Assembly: GCF_001428605.1 (NCBI RefSeq)
Contig: NZ_LMID01000001.1
Location: 124,001-188,000 of the forward strand
Reading direction: 5' to 3'
DNA length: 64,000 nucleotides
Source of the DNA: Sphingomonas sp. Root720
Lineage (GTDB): Bacteria > Pseudomonadota > Alphaproteobacteria > Sphingomonadales > Sphingomonadaceae
This document shows, one piece after another, positions 16,840-25,751 of the stretch (the first letter of the stretch is position 1; every line of letters begins with the position of its first letter). The notes beneath the pieces were generated by a model that worked only from the letters and a program-made list of their open reading frames with translations, was not told where the DNA came from and did no database searches. The translations under genes were made by a program, and so were the position numbers.

Positions 16840-17681
16840 TCGTCCACCTCCTTCGGCAGCCGGTAACGGCCGGTGATCATCGAACGAATCTCGTTGAACG
16901 GTCCGGCGAGCAGCACCATCAGCAGGTGTACGACGATGAACAGCAGCATGGCGGCGGCGCAGAGGAAATGGATCGACCGCGCCGACTGCCGCCCGCCGAA
17001 CAGGTCGAGCAGCCAGGGCCAGGCGGCGTTTACGCCCGGCGCCATGGTCAGCCCCGTGAGGATCAGCAGCGGGATCAACCCGAGGATTACCGAGAGATAG
17101 GCAAGCTTCTGGAGGATATTGTAGCGCAGCGCCGCGGCCCCGCGCGGAAAGCGCAGTCGCAGATGATCGCGGATGTCATGCCAGACATGGCGCGGGCGAA
17201 GCTCCTCCCCGCGCGGCAGCAGGTCCCGCTGCAGATGCCGGTTGACCAGGCTGACCACCAGATAGGCCGCCGCCGACACCGCCAGCACCCAGGCGAAGAA
17301 GAAGTGCCAGATCCTGGCGTCGGCAAGGCTGTAGCTCGACGGAATCGTCGCCCACCAGGGGAAGGCGCGCCGCCGCTCCACCCCGTCCTGGTCCTTCCAG
17401 ACACCGAGCAGGCCGGTCGTGTCGATCGTCTCCCGGCCTATGATCAGTACCCCGCGCCCGCCCGACGCCCCGATCTGCAACCAGGCCCGATCGTAGTTGG
17501 CGCCATATTGGCCCCAGTAGAGGCGCGGATGCGCGTTGAAGATCATCAACCCGCTCATCAGCATCACGAAGATGGTGAAGGCGTTGATCCAGTGCCACAG
17601 CCGCGTCGACGGCCGATGCCGGCGGACGAGATCGCCGCCCCGCGGCGGCGGCATGCCATTTTCCCGTGTGTCCTCGGTCAT
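16836..17681 (-). CDS. Cytochrome b561-type membrane subunit, partner of molybdoenzyme
   Basis: A 281-residue di-haem cytochrome b with four main membrane helices. Helix 1 contains STRLWHWINAFTIFVMLMSG and later helices contain WHFFFAWVLAVSAAAYLVV and IHFLCAAAMLLFIVVHLLMVL; the paired histidines fit haem b ligation. Family: Ni/Fe-hydrogenase or formate dehydrogenase gamma-like cytochrome b. It overlaps the downstream molybdoenzyme gene by four bases, indicating one electron-transfer module. Start: ATG 17681 has AGGA eight bases upstream; ATG 17690 is nearly as good. Confidence 0.9.
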   Translation of the reverse strand: MTEDTRENGMPPPRGGDLVRRHRPSTRLWHWINAFTIFVMLMSGLMIFNAHPRLYWGQYGANYDRAWLQIGASGGRGVLIIGRETIDTTGLLGVWKDQDGVERRRAFPWWATIPSSYSLADARIWHFFFAWVLAVSAAAYLVVSLVNRHLQRDLLPRGEELRPRHVWHDIRDHLRLRFPRGAAALRYNILQKLAYLSVILGLIPLLILTGLTMAPGVNAAWPWLLDLFGGRQSARSIHFLCAAAMLLFIVVHLLMVLLAGPFNEIRSMITGRYRLPKEVDE

Positions 17682-17805
17682 GGACGACATCCTATCATGG
17701 GAAGAGCGGTAATCCCTAGTCAACCGCGCCCTTTAGGAAATCATTAGGGATGATCGGCGATTATGCCGGTTGCGGATCAGAAGGAATCAAGGGAATCGAG
17801 ACGCA

Positions 17806-18126
17806 ATGGCCGTTGCCAGTGAACAGGAGGAAGGCGACGCGCGCCGCCATGGGCGCCATCGCATCATGCTCGCCGCGACCCTCTTCTCGGTCCATGGCGA
17901 ATGCAACGGCGTGCTCCTCGACCTGTCGCGCGGCGGCGCTATGGTCAGCGCCTCGCCGCCGCTGCCGATCGGCTGCCGCCTGCTGCTCGAACGCCAGAAT
18001 TTCGAGGTCCCCGGCGTGGTCCGCTGGGTCGAAGGCAACCGCTTCGGCATTCAGTTCGAGGAATCCCTGTCCGAAGAAGTCGTGATGGGCCTCGTCTCGC
18101 GCAGCACCCATCAGAACGACCGCTGA
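17806..18126 (+). CDS. PilZ domain protein
   Basis: A 106-residue single-domain PilZ protein, expected to bind cyclic di-GMP. The RRHGRHR segment at residues 12-18 supplies the RxxxR motif and DLSRGGA near 38-44 supplies the D/NxSxxG motif, so binding residues are intact. It may regulate motility, exopolysaccharide or cell cycle through protein contact. ATG 17806 is preceded by an AGGGA stretch. It stands alone, convergent with hrcA. Confidence 0.88.
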   Translation: MAVASEQEEGDARRHGRHRIMLAATLFSVHGECNGVLLDLSRGGAMVSASPPLPIGCRLLLERQNFEVPGVVRWVEGNRFGIQFEESLSEEVVMGLVSRSTHQNDR

Positions 18127-18142
18127 TCCCGGCGCCGGGATC
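18125..18142. terminator. Palindrome between PilZ gene and hrcA, possible terminator stem
   Basis: The perfect 18-bp palindrome GATCCCGGCGCCGGGATC overlaps the PilZ stop codon and lies in the 24-base gap between two convergent genes. It could fold as a short hairpin on either strand and end transcription, but no T-run follows, so the call is weak. Confidence 0.3.
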
Positions 18143-18150
18143 GGCTGGCC

Positions 18151-19179
18151 TCAGGTCATCATCCGCGTAAGTGCCTGCGCGGTGAAGTCGACCATCGGCA
18201 CGATTCGCGCATAGTTGAGCCGGGTCGGGCCGATCACGCCCACGACCCCCACGACGCGGCCGTCGCCGCCGCGATAGGGCGCCGCTATCACCGACGACCC
18301 CGACAGCGAGAACAGCTTGTTCTCCGATCCGATGAAGATCTTCATCCCCTGCCCGCTCCGGGCGCTGTCGAGCAGCCGGGCGATCTCCTCCTTGCCTTCG
18401 ATCTCATCGAGCAGCTGGCGGACCCGTTCGAGGTCGGCGGCGGCGGTCGGATCGATCAGGTTCGCCTGGCCCCGGACGATCAGCACCGGCCGGGCGCTGC
18501 CGTCGCGCGACCAGACCGCCAGCCCCTGCTGGACCAGCGAGGCCGCCGCCGCGTCGAGCGCAGCGCGCTCTCGACCCAGCTCGGCCTCGATCCGCGCGCG
18601 CGCCTCGGACAGGCTCAGGCCGGCCAGCCTCTCGCTGATGAAATTGCCCGCTTCGACGAGGGCCGAGGACGGCACGTCGGGCGGCAGATCGACCACCCTG
18701 TTCTCGACGCTGCCGTCCTGGCCGACGAGCACCGCCACCGCCTGCTGCCGGGAGATCGGCACGAAGCTGAACTGGCGCAATACCATCTCGTGCGGCGGCA
18801 CCAGCACGATGCCGGCGCAGGCCGACAGGCCCGACAGCACTGCGCTGGTCTGCGCCAGCGCCTCCTCGACGGGGCTGCCACGCGCCGCGCGGGCCTCGAT
18901 CGCGGCACGCTCATCGGCTGACGGCTCGGCGGTCTGCATCATCCCGTCGACGAACAGGCGCAGGCCGGACTGAGTCGGCATCCGCCCCGCCGAGGTGTGC
19001 GGCGCGGCGAGCAGCCCCAGTTCCTCGAGGTCCTGCATGACGTTGCGGATCGAGGCCGGGGACAGATTCAGCCCCGCCAGCTTGGCGATGGTGCGCGACC
19101 CGACGGGTTGGCCCGAGCCAAGATAGCTCTCCACCACGACGCGGAACACGTCGCGTGCGCGGCTCGACATTTCGGACAT
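18151..19179 (-). CDS. hrcA: Heat-inducible transcription repressor HrcA
   Basis: A 342-residue repressor that binds CIRCE elements and controls groESL/dnaK-type chaperone genes. The winged-helix domain starts [22 protein letters not shown] in pattern and contains [18 protein letters not shown]; the HrcA core continues with [19 protein letters not shown] and ends in a [23 protein letters not shown] segment ([19 protein letters not shown]). I start at ATG 19179; a GTG at 19194 is possible. I looked for a CIRCE inverted repeat in the 114-bp gap to rph and did not find one, so autoregulation through CIRCE is not evident here. Confidence 0.95.
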   Translation of the reverse strand: MSEMSSRARDVFRVVVESYLGSGQPVGSRTIAKLAGLNLSPASIRNVMQDLEELGLLAAPHTSAGRMPTQSGLRLFVDGMMQTAEPSADERAAIEARAARGSPVEEALAQTSAVLSGLSACAGIVLVPPHEMVLRQFSFVPISRQQAVAVLVGQDGSVENRVVDLPPDVPSSALVEAGNFISERLAGLSLSEARARIEAELGRERAALDAAAASLVQQGLAVWSRDGSARPVLIVRGQANLIDPTAAADLERVRQLLDEIEGKEEIARLLDSARSGQGMKIFIGSENKLFSLSGSSVIAAPYRGGDGRVVGVVGVIGPTRLNYARIVPMVDFTAQALTRMMT

Positions 19180-19293
19180 GGGCTGGCTGTTCACTCCAGC
19201 AGAGATAGTGAAGCTGCCTCCTCCGCTCAACAGGCTTCCACCTCGAGCGATCAGGCTCTAAGGAGCCGGGCACATAGCAGAGAAGGAATGTTC

Positions 19294-20010
19294 ATGCGCC
19301 CATCCGGCCGCGCCCCCGATCAAATGCGGGCAATCAGCATCGAAACCGGTTTCACCGTCCACGCCGAAGGCTCGGTCCTGATCGGCTTCGGCGACACCAA
19401 GGTGCTGGTCACCGCCTCGGTCGAGGAGAAGGTTCCGCCGTTCCTGCGCGGCAAGGGCCAGGGCTGGGTCACCGCCGAATATGGCATGCTGCCCCGCGCC
19501 ACCCATACCCGCGGCAGCCGCGAAGCGGCCAAGGGCAAGCAATCGGGCCGCACCCAGGAGATCCAGCGGCTGATCGGCCGTTCGCTGCGCGCGGTCGTCG
19601 ACATGGCGAAGCTCGGCGAGCGCCAGATCGTGATCGACTGCGACGTCATCCAGGCCGACGGCGGCACCCGCACCGCCTCGATCTCGGGCGGTTGGGTCGC
19701 GCTGCGTCTCGCGGTCGACAAGCTGCTCGCGTCGGGTGCGATCGCCGAGGACCCGATCACGGCGCAGGTCGCGGCGATCTCCTGCGGCATCCATCAGGGA
19801 ACTCCGGTGCTCGACCTCGATTATATCGAGGATTCGAATGCCCATGCTGACGCCAATTTCGTGCTACTCGACAATGGCAACATCGCCGAGGCGCAGGCGA
19901 CCGCCGAAGGAGCGACCTATGACGAGGAAGCCTTGTTGAGACTGCTCCGCCTGGCGCGCATCGGCTGCGGCGAAATCTTCGCGGCGCAGCGCAAGGCGAC
20001 CGGTCGGTGA
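19294..20010 (+). CDS. rph: Ribonuclease PH
   Basis: A 238-residue phosphate-dependent 3'-5' exonuclease that trims tRNA 3' ends. The start [12 protein letters not shown] and the active-site region [17 protein letters not shown] (about residues 63-79) with the later [18 protein letters not shown] are diagnostic, and length equals the family norm. ATG 19294 follows AAGGA by six bases. The gene ends overlapping rdgB as GTGA and is divergent from hrcA, an arrangement common in alphaproteobacteria. Confidence 0.96.
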   Translation: MRPSGRAPDQMRAISIETGFTVHAEGSVLIGFGDTKVLVTASVEEKVPPFLRGKGQGWVTAEYGMLPRATHTRGSREAAKGKQSGRTQEIQRLIGRSLRAVVDMAKLGERQIVIDCDVIQADGGTRTASISGGWVALRLAVDKLLASGAIAEDPITAQVAAISCGIHQGTPVLDLDYIEDSNAHADANFVLLDNGNIAEAQATAEGATYDEEALLRLLRLARIGCGEIFAAQRKATGR

Positions 20011-20636
20011 GCGACGACGGTCTCCTCCATCGCAAGCTCGGCCCCGGCAAGCTGGTCATCGCCAGCCACAACAAGGGCAAGCTGCGCGAGATCGCCGAAC
20101 TGCTCGCTCCCCATGGGATCGAGACGGTGTCGGCCGGGGCGCTCGACGTTCCCGAGCCGGAGGAGACCGGCACCAGCTTCGCCGCCAATGCCGAGCTGAA
20201 GGCGCGCTTCTCGGCCGATCTCACCGGTCTGCCGGCGCTCGCCGACGATAGCGGCCTGTGCGTCGAGGCGCTGGGCGGCGAGCCCGGAATCTTCTCGGCA
20301 CGCTGGGCCGAGCTTGCCGACGGCAGCCGTGACTTCGCCGAGGGCATGCGCCGGGTCCATGCCCGGCTGCTGGAAGCCGGCGAAGAAGCCGGCCATGACG
20401 CGCATTTCGTCTGCGCGCTGTCGCTCGCCTGGCCCGACGGCCATGTCGAGACCTTCGAAGGGCGGGTCGACGGCCTGATCGTCTGGCCGCCGCGCGGCGA
20501 CAGGGGCTTCGGCTATGATCCGATCTTCCAGCCGCTCGGCCACGACGTCAGCTTCGGCGAAATGGAACCCGACGCCAAGCATGCGATGAGCCACCGCGCC
20601 GACGCCTTCGCCAAGCTGGTCGCGGCGGTCTTCTAG
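20007..20636 (+). CDS. rdgB: XTP/dITP diphosphatase (RdgB/HAM1)
   Basis: A 209-residue house-cleaning pyrophosphatase that removes ITP, dITP and XTP from the nucleotide pool. The [10 protein letters not shown] motif (residues 20-29), [24 protein letters not shown] (near 78-91) and GFGYDPIF near 167-174 are all family signatures. GTG 20007 overlaps the rph stop as GTGA, giving translational coupling. A GC-rich hairpin (around 20644-20667) follows the stop. Confidence 0.96.
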   Translation: MSDDGLLHRKLGPGKLVIASHNKGKLREIAELLAPHGIETVSAGALDVPEPEETGTSFAANAELKARFSADLTGLPALADDSGLCVEALGGEPGIFSARWAELADGSRDFAEGMRRVHARLLEAGEEAGHDAHFVCALSLAWPDGHVETFEGRVDGLIVWPPRGDRGFGYDPIFQPLGHDVSFGEMEPDAKHAMSHRADAFAKLVAAVF

Positions 20637-20728
20637 AAAAGCCCCCCCTCCTCCCCGGAAGGGGGCGGTGTAGGGACGGGTCACGGAACCTGGGGGCTCG
20701 ATGCCCTTCGGTGGAGTTCGACGGAACG

Positions 20729-21916
20729 ATGGAAGGCTCGCCACCCACTCCCATTCCCTCCCCGACACGAAGGGCGGATGAGTCGCTCGCGCTCTACATC
20801 CACTGGCCGTTCTGCGTTTCGAAATGCCCCTATTGCGACTTCAACAGCCATGTCCGCGAAAGCGTCGACCAGGCGGCGTGGCGCACGGCATTGCTGCAGG
20901 ACCTCGCCCATGAGGCCGCCCAGCTTCCGAACCGTCGGCTGAGCTCGATCTTCTTCGGCGGCGGTACGCCGTCGCTGATGCCGCCCGATACGGTCGCCGC
21001 ACTGATCGACGCCGCGAGCCGCCATTGGCCGACGAGCGACGATATCGAGATCACGCTGGAGGCCAATCCCTCTTCCGTGGAGGCCGCGCGCTTCGCCGAT
21101 CTCGCCCGTGCCGGGGTCAACCGGGTCTCGCTGGGCATCCAGGCGCTCGACGACGACGTGCTGCACTGGCTGGGCCGCGCACACAGCGTCGACGAAGGGT
21201 TGGCCGCGCTGGATGTCGCCCAGCGGCATTTCGGACGGGTGAGCTTCGACCTGATCTATGCCCGCCCTGGACAAACCCCGGAAAACTGGGGCGCCGAGCT
21301 GGGCCGGGCACTCGGCTTCGGAACCGAGCATCTCTCGCTTTACCAGCTCACCATCGAGCCCGGGACCCAATTCGCGAGCCGGATGGCCAAGGGCGATCTC
21401 ACCCCGCTCGACTCCGATCTGGCCGCCGAGTTGTTCGAGCAGACCCGTGCGGCGACTGCCGCCGCCGGCCTGCCCGCTTACGAGATATCGAATCACGCCC
21501 GTCCTGGCGCCGAGAGCCGGCACAATCTGACCTATTGGCGCTATGGCAATTATGCGGGCATCGGGCCAGGCGCCCACGGCCGGCGCGACGGCGTCGCCAC
21601 CGTGCGGCGCAAGAAGCCCGAGAACTGGATGGCCCGCGTCGCCGCCAACGGCCATGGGATCGAGCAGGAAGAGGATCTCCCGGCCGAAGCGCGGGCACAG
21701 GAAGCGCTGCTGATGGGACTTCGCCTGGCGGAAGGCATCGACCTGGGCCGGATAGCGAGCCTCAGCGGATTGGATGTGGATCGCCTCGTCGACCGGGCCG
21801 CCACCGATCGGCTTGCCCGACAGGGACTGCTGGAACGTCGCGGCGAGCGACTGACGGTGACCGAGGCCGGAATGCTGCTGCTCGACGCGATATTGGCAGA
21901 AATCGTGACAGCCTAG
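20729..21916 (+). CDS. hemW: Radical SAM haem chaperone HemW
   Basis: A 395-residue radical SAM protein of the HemW family (often named oxygen-independent coproporphyrinogen oxidase-like). The cluster motif CVSKCPYCDF (about 26-35), FFGGGTPSLM and GVNRVSLGIQ are clear, and the C-terminal HemW domain is complete. HemW inserts haem into respiratory enzymes and lacks true HemN activity. ATG 20729 is preferred; a GTG at 20711 is in frame. It follows rdgB by about 90 bases with a GC hairpin in between. Confidence 0.94.
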   Translation: MEGSPPTPIPSPTRRADESLALYIHWPFCVSKCPYCDFNSHVRESVDQAAWRTALLQDLAHEAAQLPNRRLSSIFFGGGTPSLMPPDTVAALIDAASRHWPTSDDIEITLEANPSSVEAARFADLARAGVNRVSLGIQALDDDVLHWLGRAHSVDEGLAALDVAQRHFGRVSFDLIYARPGQTPENWGAELGRALGFGTEHLSLYQLTIEPGTQFASRMAKGDLTPLDSDLAAELFEQTRAATAAAGLPAYEISNHARPGAESRHNLTYWRYGNYAGIGPGAHGRRDGVATVRRKKPENWMARVAANGHGIEQEEDLPAEARAQEALLMGLRLAEGIDLGRIASLSGLDVDRLVDRAATDRLARQGLLERRGERLTVTEAGMLLLDAILAEIVTA

Positions 21917-21933
21917 CTTCCCCATTTCGGATA

Positions 21934-21963
21934 ACGCAATGGTATGATTGCGTATTATGCAAT
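21934..21963. promoter_or_regulatory. Three-part inverted repeat, possible operator
   Basis: Half-sites ACGCAAT (21934-21940), ATTGCGT (21947-21953) and GCAAT (21959-21963) alternate in orientation, so the middle site pairs with either neighbour. The region is AT-rich compared with the rest of the window and lies between the hemW stop and a small membrane protein gene, in the place where a promoter for the latter would be. The binding protein is unknown. Confidence 0.4.
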
Positions 21964-22076
21964 CGTACCTCTACCTTTGGAAATTGCCATCACGCTTCGC
22001 CGCGCCTAGCGCACGCTGCATCGCACAATCGCAAGTGCGAGATAAAGCAAAACACAGCATTCGCAGGAAAAACAAC

Positions 22077-22160
22077 ATGCGCTATTTCGAAAGTGCGGCT
22101 TCGGCAATCATCGCGATCGCCGCTCAGGCCCTGGCCATCGGCGTCGTGGTCGCCCTCTGA
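22077..22160 (+). CDS. 27-residue single-helix membrane micro-protein
   Basis: A short frame MRYFESAASAIIAIAAQ followed by ALAIGVVVAL, with a strong AGGAA ribosome site seven bases before the ATG. Residues 7-27 are one continuous hydrophobic stretch, so the product should be a single-pass inner-membrane peptide, comparable in form to small regulators of transporters or respiratory complexes. The local DNA is AT-rich upstream and a terminator-like hairpin lies 10 bases after the stop, so the gene looks like an independent unit. No family is recognised. Confidence 0.55.
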   Translation: MRYFESAASAIIAIAAQALAIGVVVAL

Positions 22161-22170
22161 CCCAATTCGC

Positions 22171-22203
22171 GGCGGTGTCCGGCGCCATCGGCCCGGCACC
22201 GCC
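22171..22203. terminator. Hairpin between convergent genes
   Basis: Stem GGCGGTG-T-CCGG (22171-22182) pairs with CCGG-CACCGCC (22193-22203), eleven pairs with one bulged T, loop of ten, followed on the plus strand by ACGATTTCC. It would terminate the small membrane protein gene and lies before the end of the convergent lipoprotein gene. Confidence 0.45.
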
Positions 22204-22244
22204 ACGATTTCCTTCCATCAATATGCTTTCGCGCTTGCAGCATA

Positions 22245-23432
22245 CTACTCCTTGAAGCTGGCCGGCGCCGCAGACACGGTCTTCACTCCCGCCGGACTCG
22301 CCTCGATCACCTCCAGCGCCCGTTGAGCGACCCCCGTGGGACCGAAGCGGAAAGCGCCGTCGACACCGACGAAGCCATCCTCGTCCCGCAATCGATCGGC
22401 CGGGAAGCGCTCCCCCACCTTCCAGTCGCGCGCGATCTTCACCACCAGCAGCATCGAATCATAGCCGAGGCTCGCGAGCCGGAACGGCGCCTTGCCGAAC
22501 TGCCGGCGATAGGAGGACGCGAGTTGGCGATAGCGCCCGTCCGAGACGCTGGCGTACCAGGCGCCGCTGAGGGCCGGCGCGGTCAACGCGGACGGTTCGG
22601 CGGCCCACAGTTCGGTGCCGAGGATGCGCGCCTGCTGGCTGGAGACCTTACGGATCATCGGCACCGCGCTGTTCGCGAGCCGGGCGTTGTCGGCAATCAA
22701 CACGCCTTCATAAGCCTGGTTGTGGCCGAGTTCGGCCACCGCCTTCTGAAGCGACCTGGCATTGCGCTCGTAGCTCTTCATGGCGACGAGACTGCCTTCC
22801 GCGCTCTCGACAGATCGGATGATCGCGGTCGAAGCGTTGCGTCCATAGACGCCGGTCGGCACCAGGGCCGCGAAGCGCTTGATGCCCTTGCTCTTCGCAT
22901 AGTGGACGACCCTGTCGATCGACTGGGTGGGGGAGAAGCCCATCACGAACAAGCCGTTGCCCGCAACCGCCGCATCGTTCGAATAGGAGATGACGGGAAT
23001 GCCCGCCTTGCGCGCGGCCGGCGCCACCGCGGCAGCATCCTCCGACAGTAGCGGCCCCAGGAACAGCCGGTTGCCGTCCGCCAGCGCGCGGTTGGCTGCA
23101 GTCGCGGCGCCGGCCGCCGTGTCGTAGGTCGTCATCCGCACCGATTTGTTGCCGGTATCGATCAGCGCCATCGTCGCCGCGTTGGCGATCGACTGGCCGA
23201 CCGCGGCATTGGCGCCCGACAGCGGCACGAGCAGCGCGATTCGGTGCCGCGCCTGATCCCCCGGAAGCGTGCCCGGGGTGGGCGCCTCGGCCGCCGGCGG
23301 CGGAGTCGCGGGCCGCCCTGGCCGGCCCTTCGGCACCATACCGGCGCAGCCGGCGAGCAGGGCGGCGAAACCAAGCACCGCTCCCTTCAGGATCGAATAT
23401 CGCGGTTGCCTGTAAGCGGGGGCCTCTGCCAT
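22245..23432 (-). CDS. LppC/LpoA-like penicillin-binding protein activator lipoprotein
   Basis: A 395-residue lipoprotein with signal and lipobox FAALLAGC (Cys29) and a periplasmic binding-protein fold. Residues 60 on, HRIALLVPLSGANAAVGQSIANA, match the LppC/LpoA family, whose E. coli member activates peptidoglycan synthase PBP1a. It probably resides in the outer membrane facing the periplasm. It is divergent from rsmI with only 12 bases between the two start codons, as in the conserved yraL-yraM-yraN neighbourhood of other proteobacteria. Confidence 0.88.
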   Translation of the reverse strand: MAEAPAYRQPRYSILKGAVLGFAALLAGCAGMVPKGRPGRPATPPPAAEAPTPGTLPGDQARHRIALLVPLSGANAAVGQSIANAATMALIDTGNKSVRMTTYDTAAGAATAANRALADGNRLFLGPLLSEDAAAVAPAARKAGIPVISYSNDAAVAGNGLFVMGFSPTQSIDRVVHYAKSKGIKRFAALVPTGVYGRNASTAIIRSVESAEGSLVAMKSYERNARSLQKAVAELGHNQAYEGVLIADNARLANSAVPMIRKVSSQQARILGTELWAAEPSALTAPALSGAWYASVSDGRYRQLASSYRRQFGKAPFRLASLGYDSMLLVVKIARDWKVGERFPADRLRDEDGFVGVDGAFRFGPTGVAQRALEVIEASPAGVKTVSAAPASFKE

Positions 23433-23444
23433 CTGTTCTGCCTT

Positions 23445-24326
23445 ATGAACCAAATTACCGAACAAGGCGCGACCGATGCACAGGCATCCGAAGCACCCCT
23501 CCCCCCGGGCCTGTATATCGTGGCCACGCCGATCGGCAACTTGGGTGACCTGTCGCCGCGCGCCGCATCGGTCCTGACGCGGGCCGAAACGATCGCGGTC
23601 GAGGACAGCCGCGTCACCGCCAAGCTGCTCCATCACCTCGGGGTCAAGCGGCCCATGACACCCTATCATGACCATAATGCGGACAAGGTGCGCCCCGCTC
23701 TGATCGCGCGGATGGCGACGCAGGCGGTGGCGCTCGTCTCCGACGCGGGGACGCCTCTGATCTCCGATCCCGGCTACAAGCTGGTCCGCGACGCGCGGGC
23801 TGCCGGCATTTCCGTCACCACCCTGCCCGGCCCCTGCGCGGCGGTCGCGGCGATGACCTTGGCGGGCCTGCCGACCGATCGCTTCTTCTTCCTCGGCTTC
23901 CTGCCGTCCAAGGAGAAAGCGCGCGCCGACGCGATCGCGGAGGTCGCCGCGGTGCGGGCGACGCTGATCCTCTACGAATCGGGTCCACGCCTCGGCGCCA
24001 CCCTCCAGGCGCTGGCCGACGGGCTGGGCGACCGCGAGGCGGCGGTGGTCCGCGAAATCAGCAAGACCTTCGAGGAAAGCGTGCTCGGCCCGCTGTCCGA
24101 CCTGGCCCAACGCTACAGCGAAAGCGGCCCCCGGGGCGAGATCGTCGTTGTCGTAGGCCCGCCCGGGCCCCGCGCCGCCGCATCGATGGAAGATGCCGAC
24201 GCTTTGCTGCGCATCGCGCTGACCCACCTTTCGACCGGAAAGGCCGCCAGCGAAGTCGCCCGCTCGACGGGCCTCAACCGCCGCGATCTCTACACGCGGG
24301 CAATGGCGATCAGGGACGGCGATTGA
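23445..24326 (+). CDS. rsmI: 16S rRNA 2'-O-methyltransferase RsmI
   Basis: A 293-residue tetrapyrrole-methylase-fold enzyme that methylates the ribose of C1402 in 16S rRNA. The motifs GLYIVATPIGNLGDLSPRA (about 25-43), VEDSRVTAKLLHHL and VSDAGTPLISDPGY are diagnostic. ATG 23445 is close to the start of the divergent lipoprotein gene, so promoter elements must overlap coding sequence. The stop overlaps yraN as TTGA. Confidence 0.96.
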   Translation: MNQITEQGATDAQASEAPLPPGLYIVATPIGNLGDLSPRAASVLTRAETIAVEDSRVTAKLLHHLGVKRPMTPYHDHNADKVRPALIARMATQAVALVSDAGTPLISDPGYKLVRDARAAGISVTTLPGPCAAVAAMTLAGLPTDRFFFLGFLPSKEKARADAIAEVAAVRATLILYESGPRLGATLQALADGLGDREAAVVREISKTFEESVLGPLSDLAQRYSESGPRGEIVVVVGPPGPRAAASMEDADALLRIALTHLSTGKAASEVARSTGLNRRDLYTRAMAIRDGD

Positions 24327-24673
24327 ACCGTCGCGCCGCCGAGAAGCAGGGCCGCAGCGGCGAACGCATCGCCGCATGGTGGCTGAGACTGCATGGCTGG
24401 CGGATCGTCGGCGAACGGGTGAAGACGCGGCGCGGCGAGGTCGACCTCATCGCGCGGCGCGGAAAGACCCTCGCCTTCGTCGAGGTGAAGACGCGCGGCG
24501 ATGCGGCCGGGCTCGCGACGGCGATCGACGACTATCGCCTGCGCCGGGTCGTCGCCGCCGCCGAGGCGCTGCTGCCACGCTATGGCGAGGGCGCGGAAAA
24601 TGTCCGGATCGACGTGATGCTCGTTCGGCCTTGGCGGGTCCCGGTGCATCTGGAAAATGTCTGGCATGGCTGA
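24323..24673 (+). CDS. yraN: UPF0102 family endonuclease-like protein YraN
   Basis: A 116-residue protein with the restriction-endonuclease-like core of the UPF0102/YraN family: GERIAAWWLRLHGWRIV, then RRGEVDLIARRGKTLAFVEVKTR, where Glu-Asp and ExK form the nuclease-like motif. A role in DNA recombination or repair is suspected for the family but not proven. The TTG start overlaps the rsmI stop as TTGA; gene order rsmI-yraN with the lipoprotein alongside is conserved. Confidence 0.92.
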   Translation: MNRRAAEKQGRSGERIAAWWLRLHGWRIVGERVKTRRGEVDLIARRGKTLAFVEVKTRGDAAGLATAIDDYRLRRVVAAAEALLPRYGEGAENVRIDVMLVRPWRVPVHLENVWHG

Positions 24674-24776
24674 CGGCCCTGCTTCCGTGCGGGGAAGGAC
24701 CCATATGTGGAGCGGGGGCATTGCAGCGCTCCCTCCCACCCCCTAGTTAGGCCTCCGAAACCATCGGAGCCTGCCC

Positions 24777-25724
24777 ATGCCCCTCAAAGTCGCCGTCCAG
24801 ATGGATCCGCTGGAGACGATCAACATCGCGGGCGATTCGACCTTCGCGATCATGCTGGGCGCGCTCGCCCGGGGGCACAGCCTTTGGCACTATAACGCTG
24901 GCGACCTCTGCTATCGCGATGGGCGGGTGACGGCGCCGGCGCGGCCGATCGTGAAGCTCCAGCGCGTGGCGGGAGATCATTTCGAGGTCGGCGCACCGGT
25001 GATCCTCGATCTCGCCGAGGATATCGACGTGATCCTGATGCGGCAGGACCCGCCCTTCGACCTCGCCTATATCACGGCCACCCATCTGCTCGAGCGGATC
25101 CAGCACAGGACACTGGTGGTCAACGATCCTGCCTCGGTCCGCAACGCGCCCGAGAAGCTGTTCGTGCTGGACTATGCGCAGTTCATGCCGCCGACGATGA
25201 TCACCCGCCGGCTCGACGACGCCCGCGCCTTCCATGCCGAGCATGGCGAGGTGGTGGTGAAGCCGCTCTACGGCAATGCCGGATCGGCGGTGTTCCATGT
25301 CGGTCGCAAAGACGCCAATCTCGCCGCGCTGACCGAGCTGTTCGGCCAGGTCTGGCGCGAGCCCTTCATGGTCCAGGCGTTTCTTCCCGACGTGTCCAAG
25401 GGCGACAAGCGGATCGTGCTGGTCGACGGCAAGGTCGCCGGCGCCATCAATCGCCTGCCCAAGGAGGGTGAGATCCGGTCGAACCTCGCCGCCGGCGGCC
25501 GCGCCGATGCGACCGCGTTGTCGCCGCGCGAGATCGAGATCTGCGACGCGCTCGGTCCCGACCTCGCCGCTCGCGGCCTGCTCTTCGTCGGAATCGACGT
25601 GATCGCCGGGCATCTGACCGAGATCAACGTCACGTCGCCGACCGGCATCGTCGCGATCGACACGTTCAACGGGACCGATACGCCCGCGATGATCTGGGAC
25701 GCGATCGAAGCCAAGGTCCGCTGA
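24777..25724 (+). CDS. gshB: Glutathione synthetase
   Basis: A 315-residue ATP-grasp enzyme that joins gamma-glutamylcysteine and glycine. The prokaryotic GshB pattern is complete: KVAVQMDPLETINIAGDSTF at the N-terminus, LMRQDPPFDLAYITATHLLE, EVVVKPLYGNAGSAVF and the C-terminal INVTSPTGIVAID. ATG 24777 has GGAG seven bases upstream. It lies between yraN and a DedA gene, separated by about 100 bases from yraN, where a short GC hairpin lies. Confidence 0.96.
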   Translation: MPLKVAVQMDPLETINIAGDSTFAIMLGALARGHSLWHYNAGDLCYRDGRVTAPARPIVKLQRVAGDHFEVGAPVILDLAEDIDVILMRQDPPFDLAYITATHLLERIQHRTLVVNDPASVRNAPEKLFVLDYAQFMPPTMITRRLDDARAFHAEHGEVVVKPLYGNAGSAVFHVGRKDANLAALTELFGQVWREPFMVQAFLPDVSKGDKRIVLVDGKVAGAINRLPKEGEIRSNLAAGGRADATALSPREIEICDALGPDLAARGLLFVGIDVIAGHLTEINVTSPTGIVAIDTFNGTDTPAMIWDAIEAKVR

Positions 25725-25751
25725 CGCCCCAGGCCCGAGACGGAGCCCAAC

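Noticed and set aside
19180-19293. CIRCE element between hrcA and rph
   Set aside because: No TTAGCACTC-N9-GAGTGCTAA or close variant found by eye.
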